Positions 5,610 through 9,531 of a DNA stretch of 9,531 nucleotides are shown one piece after another. The position numbers and the translations under genes are program-made. Each line of letters starts with the position of its first letter. The first letter of the stretch is position 1. The stretch covers positions 1-9,531 of the forward strand of contig DATEZO010000078.1 of the NCBI GenBank assembly GCA_035255485.1, in the 5' to 3' direction. Source of the DNA: DATEZO01 sp035255485. GTDB lineage: Bacteria; Pseudomonadota; Gammaproteobacteria; Burkholderiales; Burkholderiaceae_D. Under the pieces are notes generated by a model. The model did not search any database, had not been told where the DNA came from, and worked only from the letters and a program-made list of their open reading frames with translations.

Positions 5610-5748
5610 CGCTTTGCCTATCGTGGCACGCCGAGCGCCGCAGGCGCAAGATCGGCGCTGCACACTGACAGAAAAAGCGCTCCAGCCTCTTATTTCAATC
5701 ACGAATACCTACAAGAAAGGGCACGCGCCAAAGTCGCGTGCAATACAC
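5610..5748. other. bluB-cobT intergenic spacer with inverted repeats
   Basis: This is a 139-base gap inside a likely operon. AGCGCTTT (5608-5615, overlapping the bluB stop) is complementary to AAAGCGCT (5674-5681). Nested within, AGCGCCG (5634-5640) pairs with CGGCGCT (5653-5659). This could form a branched hairpin in the message, perhaps for processing or differential stability. No T-tract follows, so it is not an obvious terminator, and I see no clear separate promoter for cobT. Confidence 0.45.
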
Positions 5749-6783
5749 ATGCATATTCCCCATATCGAAACGACCCGGAATGCCGCGCTGGCGGCCAGCC
5801 TTGATGCTGCGATCAACAACAAGACCAAGCCGCTCGGCAGCCTCGGCATGCTGGAGACACTTGCCAGGCAAATCGGCTTGATCCAGCAGACCGCCAGCCC
5901 GACCCTGGAGCAGCCTGCGATCCTCGTGTTCGCGGGCGACCATGGCGTCGTTGCCGAGAATGTCTCCGTATTCCCGCAGAGCGTTACCTGGCAAATGGTG
6001 GAAAACTTCCTTGCGCAAGGCGCGGCGATCAATGTCTTTGCGCGCCAGAACGGGTTTGCGCTGCAGGTGGTCGATGCTGGCGTCAATCATGAATTCGGCG
6101 CGCGCGACGGTTTGCTCGACTGCAAGGTCGGCCCCGGCACGCGCAATTTCGTTGAAGCACCGGCGATGACGGCAGATGAATGCGAACGCGCGATGCAGCA
6201 TGGCATGGCGCTGGTTGACCGGTTAGAAGGCAATGTGATCGGATTCGGCGAAATGGGCATCGGCAACACAACTGCCGCAGCGGCGCTATTGCACAAATTT
6301 GCAATATTGCCGGTGGCCGAATGTGTCGGTGCCGGCACCGGCCTGGCCGCCGACGGCATCCTGCACAAGCAGCGCGTGATCGAGCGCGCAGTCGCGCATC
6401 ACCATGCGGTGGAGACGCCCATGGAAATCCTGGCGGCATTCGGCGGCTTTGAAATCGCAATGATGGCCGGCGCGATGCTCAAGGCGGCCGAGCGGCGCAT
6501 GGTGCTGCTGATCGACGGTTTCATCGTCACCAGCGCGTTGATGGCGGCAGCGAGGATGCAGCCATCGATTCTCGATTATTGCGTGTTTGCACATTGCTCG
6601 GATGAGCATGGTCACAAGGCGATGTTGCGCTATTTCGGCGCCCGCCCGCTGCTGCAACTGAGCCTGCGGCTGGGTGAGGGCACCGGTTGCGCATTGGCCT
6701 ATCCCTTGCTGCAGGCAGCGGTGAATTTCCTGCGTGACATGGCCACGTTCGAGTCGGCCCAGGTCAGCGAGCAGATCGCATAG
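5749..6783 (+). CDS. cobT: Nicotinate-nucleotide--dimethylbenzimidazole phosphoribosyltransferase CobT
   Basis: A 344-residue enzyme that moves ribose 5-phosphate from nicotinate mononucleotide to DMB, giving alpha-ribazole 5'-phosphate for the nucleotide loop of B12. Family signatures run in order: NKTKPLGSLGMLETLA (24-39), VFAGDHGV (60-67), PQSVTWQMVENF (76-87), GEMGIGNTTAAAAL (167-180), GAGTGL (194-199), LIDGFIVTSALMAA (254-267) and LGEGTGCALAYPLL (308-321). Glu310 in the last motif corresponds to the catalytic glutamate (Glu317) of the Salmonella enzyme. The Met at 5749 fits the family N-terminus. The reading frame is open back to 5554 inside bluB, but there is no other Met in that extension and its sequence is not CobT-like. 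No good Shine-Dalgarno sequence precedes 5749. It probably shares the bluB transcript and acts directly after BluB. Confidence 0.95.
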   Translation: MHIPHIETTRNAALAASLDAAINNKTKPLGSLGMLETLARQIGLIQQTASPTLEQPAILVFAGDHGVVAENVSVFPQSVTWQMVENFLAQGAAINVFARQNGFALQVVDAGVNHEFGARDGLLDCKVGPGTRNFVEAPAMTADECERAMQHGMALVDRLEGNVIGFGEMGIGNTTAAAALLHKFAILPVAECVGAGTGLAADGILHKQRVIERAVAHHHAVETPMEILAAFGGFEIAMMAGAMLKAAERRMVLLIDGFIVTSALMAAARMQPSILDYCVFAHCSDEHGHKAMLRYFGARPLLQLSLRLGEGTGCALAYPLLQAAVNFLRDMATFESAQVSEQIA

Positions 6784-6899
6784 GGCACACGTATCATATA
6801 CCTGCGTCGAATCCGGCAGCGGCGCGTCATGCCGGCCGCTATCCTCTTGCCATCGGTTACGGCGAATTCACGATTCCGGGTGTTTAATACGGTTCGTAG
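6784..6899. other. Intergenic region after cobT
   Basis: About 115 bases between the cobT stop and the next promoter. No gene, repeat or convincing intrinsic terminator was seen; a GCCGGC-type short palindrome near 6831-6836 has no T-tract. Confidence 0.45.
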
Positions 6900-6928
6900 T
6901 TGCCGGTAATTATCGAGCACCTTATAAT
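6900..6928 (+). promoter_or_regulatory. Sigma-70 promoter for the btuB transcript
   Basis: TTGCCG (6900-6905) and a perfect TATAAT (6923-6928) are separated by 17 bases. The predicted start, near 6935, falls on the first bases of the riboswitch P1 helix. It implies that btuB and downstream genes are a transcription unit separate from bluB-cobT. Confidence 0.8.
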
Positions 6929-6933
6929 TGCCG

Positions 6934-7131
6934 TGTTTTGGTGCCCGCGCGCATGTCCATGCGCGCAGTTAAACGGGAAACACGCAGCCTGGCAACAGGC
7001 GAACGTGTGCTGCCCCCGCAACGGTAAGCAAGCGTCGCGCTTCAGCGACTGGCTGTCTCTCAATACCACTGTGCTTTGCATGGGAAGGTGGGACAGTCCG
7101 ACTTGTCAGCCCGGATACCGGCCAGAACAGG
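6934..7131 (+). ncRNA. Cobalamin riboswitch aptamer upstream of btuB
   Basis: A near-textbook cobalamin riboswitch. GGTGCCCG is at 6940-6947, GTTAAACGGGAAACACG at 6968-6984 (variant of the TTAAAAGGGAA element), CTGCCCCCGCAACGGTAAGC at 7010-7029, CCACTG at 7066-7071 and TGGGAAGGTGGGACAGTC at 7081-7098. The B12 box, AGCCCGGATACCGGC, is at 7108-7122. P1 forms from TGTTTTGG (6934-6941) and CCAGAACA (7122-7129), eight pairs with one G-U. Binding of cobalamin should reduce expression of the receptor and transport genes downstream. It differs strongly in sequence from the bluB switch, so it is not a recent duplicate. Confidence 0.96.
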
Positions 7132-7293
7132 TGGAAGTACTGCGGACGGGGTTGTTCGCGATGCGTGGCATGTCTCTTGCGCCCTATGGCGTACATCTGG
7201 AGCTTCTTCGTTTTCTGGTCAACCCGTTGCGCCTTCCGTTGAATCCGGCATGCGGGGACGCAAGCCGGCTGACCATTTATTGAAAACAACATC
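7132..7293 (+). promoter_or_regulatory. Expression platform and leader between riboswitch and btuB
   Basis: 162 bases of untranslated leader. Two hairpins are visible. TGCGCC (7178-7183) pairs with GGCGTA (7188-7193). A stronger one has CCGGC-A-TGCG (7245-7254) pairing with CGCA-A-GCCGG (7259-7268) around a GGGA loop and one A-A mismatch. No hairpin is followed by a T-tract, so an intrinsic terminator is not apparent. The GCCGG arm (7264-7268) is also complementary to CCGGC in the B12 box (7118-7122), a possible link between aptamer and platform. Output may be at translation initiation or through Rho; this is inference. Confidence 0.45.
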
Positions 7294-9276
7294 ATGACTC
7301 ACTCCGTTATCAACGCGCGCCGTCCGGCATGGCAGCCGCTCGCGCTCATTTCCGTCTTGTCCGCCTGTTTTACCCCTTTCAGCTACGCGCAGGCCAATGA
7401 CGGCAATCTGCTGGCACCAGTCATCGTCACGGCATCGCGCTTCGCCAGCGATCCGGCGCTGGCGCCCATCGGGGCCAGCGTGATCACGGCTGCCGACATC
7501 CGCCATGCCGGCGTCGATAACGTCAACCAGGCGATCCGCAACATCGGCGGCGTGTATGGCCGCTCAAGCTTTTACGGCACGCAGGATTTCGATCTCGATC
7601 TGCGCGGTTTCGGCACCAACAGTAGCCAGAACCTGGTAGTGCTGGTGGATGGCGTACGCCTGTCGGAAAATGAACTGACTGCCGCGCAACTCTCCTCGAT
7701 CCCGATCGATACTGTCGAGCGCATCGAAATCATGCGCGGCGGCGGCAGCGTGCTGTATGGCGACGGCGCAATCGGCGGCGTGATCCAGATCATCACGAAG
7801 CGCCCTGAACCGAATGCGCTATATGGCTCGGCAACCGCTGAAATCGGCCAGTACGGCCATCGGGGAATCCGCACGTCGATCACGAAAGGATGGGACGGCT
7901 TTGCGCTGGACGCCAGCCTCTCCGGCATGCGCGCCGATAACTATCGCGACAACAATGCCGTCCGGCAGGAGAATTTCAGTGGCGGCGCGCAATGGATCTC
8001 CGCCGCGGGCCGCGCCGGCCTGCGCGTCGATCTGGCGCGCCAGGACTCGCGCTTCGCGGGGGCCTTGTCGCTGGCACAATTCGAGGCCGATCCGCGCCAG
8101 ACGCTGACCCCAAACGACTACGGCTCGATCGATACCGACCGTTACACTGCCTTTGTCGAGCGCCGCTTCGGCACCTGGGAAGCAGCGGCCGAGCTGTCGC
8201 AGCGCGACAAGACGATTCATTCGTTTTTCGACTACGGCATGTACGGCACATCCGCATCTGATTACGAGAGCCGGCAAACCCAGTTTTCGCCGCGCCTGCG
8301 CAAACTGGACAATATCGGCGGCATGATCAATGAACTGGTATTCGGGCTGGATTTCAGCCGCTGGAACCGTGCAACCCGCAGCAGTTATTCGCAGGCGGAT
8401 GCTTCGCAACAGTCGAAAGCCGCGTATGTCCGCGATGAAATCAAGCGCGGCAAGATACGCCTCGCGGCAGGCGCGCGACATGAAGTGTTCGACAAGGATT
8501 CGGTTGATCCCGCACCATACTCGAACGATACCTACCGTACCTCGCAAGCGCTCAATGCATGGGAGCTGCAAGCCGGCTATGCCGCCGCGCCGCAGCTGGA
8601 TCTGTTCGCCAAGGCAGGCCAGAGCTACCGGGTCGCCAATGCCGATGAAAACGGCTATACCGCGCTCGCCAATACGCCGCTGCAGCCGCAACTGTCGCAC
8701 GATCTGGAACTCGGCGGCAGCTACGGCAATGCCGCGCGCAAGCTGATCGTGCGGCTGTTCCGCCATCGGCTGCATAACGAAATCTTTTACGACCCGACCG
8801 CCAATGGCGGGCATGGCGCCAATGCCAATCTCGACCCGACCGAACGCAAGGGATTGGAAGTCGAGGTCAGCGCCCGCGTAGCCGACGGAGTGCGCCTGGC
8901 AGCGCAATGGCAGCATGTGAACGCGCGTTTTATCGATGGCGCCAATGCCGGCAAGGAAATGGTTATGGTGCCGGATAACACCCTGTCGGCACGCCTGAAC
9001 TGGCTGCCCGCCGATGGTCAGAGCGCCAATCTCGGCATGCAGTGGGCCAGCGAACAACGCTATGGCGGCGACTTCGCCAATACCTGCCCGGCACTGATAC
9101 CGGCCCATGCGACGCTCGACGGCCGCTACGCCAGACGCATCGGCGCATGGGAACTGGCGATTGCCGGCAGCAACCTGACTGACAAGCACTATTTCAGCAA
9201 CGCCTACGGCTGCCGGTCCGGCATCTATCCGAGTGACGGACGGCAACTGAAAATCACTGCGCGTCATGACTTTTAA
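7294..9276 (+). CDS. btuB: TonB-dependent outer-membrane receptor, BtuB-like vitamin B12 transporter
   Basis: A 660-residue TonB-dependent receptor. Residues 1 to about 34 form a long signal peptide (basic start, hydrophobic LALISVLSACFTPFSYA, cleavage near AQA). A TonB-box-like APVIVTASR follows at 41-49. The plug domain contains ASVITAADIRHAG (61-73), LRGFGTNSSQNLVVLVDGVRL (103-123, two elements) and VERIEIMRGGGSVLYGDGAIGG (141-162). The rest is a beta-barrel with many alternating aromatic strands, ending KITARHDF. The terminal Phe is typical of proteins inserted by the BAM machinery. It would bind corrinoids at the cell surface and import them using TonB energy. The B12 assignment rests mainly on the cobalamin riboswitch upstream and the FecCD permease downstream, since plug and barrel motifs are shared with siderophore receptors. 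The start is set by the signal peptide; no clear Shine-Dalgarno sequence precedes it. Confidence 0.92.
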   Translation: MTHSVINARRPAWQPLALISVLSACFTPFSYAQANDGNLLAPVIVTASRFASDPALAPIGASVITAADIRHAGVDNVNQAIRNIGGVYGRSSFYGTQDFDLDLRGFGTNSSQNLVVLVDGVRLSENELTAAQLSSIPIDTVERIEIMRGGGSVLYGDGAIGGVIQIITKRPEPNALYGSATAEIGQYGHRGIRTSITKGWDGFALDASLSGMRADNYRDNNAVRQENFSGGAQWISAAGRAGLRVDLARQDSRFAGALSLAQFEADPRQTLTPNDYGSIDTDRYTAFVERRFGTWEAAAELSQRDKTIHSFFDYGMYGTSASDYESRQTQFSPRLRKLDNIGGMINELVFGLDFSRWNRATRSSYSQADASQQSKAAYVRDEIKRGKIRLAAGARHEVFDKDSVDPAPYSNDTYRTSQALNAWELQAGYAAAPQLDLFAKAGQSYRVANADENGYTALANTPLQPQLSHDLELGGSYGNAARKLIVRLFRHRLHNEIFYDPTANGGHGANANLDPTERKGLEVEVSARVADGVRLAAQWQHVNARFIDGANAGKEMVMVPDNTLSARLNWLPADGQSANLGMQWASEQRYGGDFANTCPALIPAHATLDGRYARRIGAWELAIAGSNLTDKHYFSNAYGCRSGIYPSDGRQLKITARHDF

Positions 9277-9299
9277 CTGATCGATACGCAAGGACCATC

Positions 9300-9531
9300 G
9301 TGCGCAGCATGTCAAGGATTCCTGCAGCAACCGGCCGCCAGCACGCGCTTGTCATCCTGAGCGTATTGGCGGCGCTATCGATCGCATGCATCCTGCTCGC
9401 CTGCGCAACTGGATCGGTCGGTTTGCCGATTGGCGATCTGTTTCCCGCATTGCGCGAAGTGATGTCCGGCGCACCTTCGACGCTTGCCGCCACGCTGCTC
9501 GAACTGCGCCTGACACGCGCACTGGCGGCCT
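9300..9531 (+). CDS. btuC: FecCD-type ABC transporter permease, probable BtuC (5' part only)
   Basis: The first 77 codons of a membrane permease that continues past the window end. After a short basic N-terminus (VRSMSRIPAATGRQHA) comes a first transmembrane segment, LVILSVLAALSIACILLACA. It is followed by GSVGLPIGDLFPAL, a typical FecCD loop, and LLELRLTRALAA, which leads to the conserved R-L-P/T-R segment before helix 2. This family forms the inner-membrane channel for B12 (BtuC) or iron-siderophore import. The GTG at 9300 is favoured because AAGGA (9290-9294) lies five bases upstream; an in-frame ATG at 9309 is the alternative. It starts 23 bases after btuB, so the two are very likely co-transcribed under the riboswitch. 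The substrate call rests on that context. Confidence 0.85.
   Translation, partial: MRSMSRIPAATGRQHALVILSVLAALSIACILLACATGSVGLPIGDLFPALREVMSGAPSTLAATLLELRLTRALAA

Noticed and set aside
6900..7283. Plus-strand ORF of 127 codons and overlapping frames across the btuB leader
   Set aside because: They overlap a conserved cobalamin riboswitch and have no protein-like similarity.
7819..9330. Minus-strand ORF of 503 codons opposite btuB
   Set aside because: It lies entirely antisense to a clear TonB-dependent receptor, begins beyond that gene's end, and its product has no recognisable family. Long antisense frames are common in GC-rich coding DNA.

Overview
The window looks like chromosomal DNA of a betaproteobacterium, probably Burkholderiales and perhaps an Oxalobacteraceae-type genome. 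That rests on the moderately high GC, the codon use and the style of the cobalamin genes. It is inference: there is no rRNA or other taxonomic marker here. The window has a mixed accessory-looking left half (about 1-4220) and a coherent vitamin B12 right half (about 4535-9531).

Left half. A DUF2127 membrane protein (93-605, minus) is followed by about 350 bases without a clear gene. That gap holds an imperfect inverted-repeat element (781-903) resembling a MITE or large palindromic repeat. A PhnB-type VOC protein (965-1444, plus) then converges on a GT1-family glycosyltransferase (1463-2671, minus). The glycosyltransferase is divergent from a TetR-type regulator (2731-3360, plus). Their 59-bp gap carries a near-perfect 21-bp palindrome (2687-2707), the natural candidate for the regulator's operator. 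This pair looks like a small regulated module for glycosylating a lipophilic or xenobiotic molecule. Next come one or two doubtful small minus-strand ORFs (3378-3783), and then an isolated 57-aa CsbD-family gene (3995-4168) with a strong ribosome binding site and a clear intrinsic terminator.

Right half. Two separate cobalamin riboswitches each sit directly behind a recognisable sigma-70 promoter whose predicted start coincides with the first base of aptamer helix P1. The first (aptamer 4570-4738) precedes bluB and cobT. These make 5,6-dimethylbenzimidazole and activate it as alpha-ribazole phosphate, the lower ligand of B12. Its expression platform contains a strong intrinsic terminator and a plausible antiterminator hairpin. 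The second (6934-7131) precedes a BtuB-like TonB-dependent outer-membrane receptor and the start of a FecCD-type permease, probably btuC, which runs off the window. Its leader shows no intrinsic terminator and no clear Shine-Dalgarno sequence, so it probably works by a different mechanism.

Together the right half is a B12 uptake and lower-ligand assembly locus under B12 feedback control. All its families are known. The points most worth following up are the paired riboswitches with apparently different output mechanisms, the glycosyltransferase/TetR module with its operator, and the unclassified inverted-repeat element.
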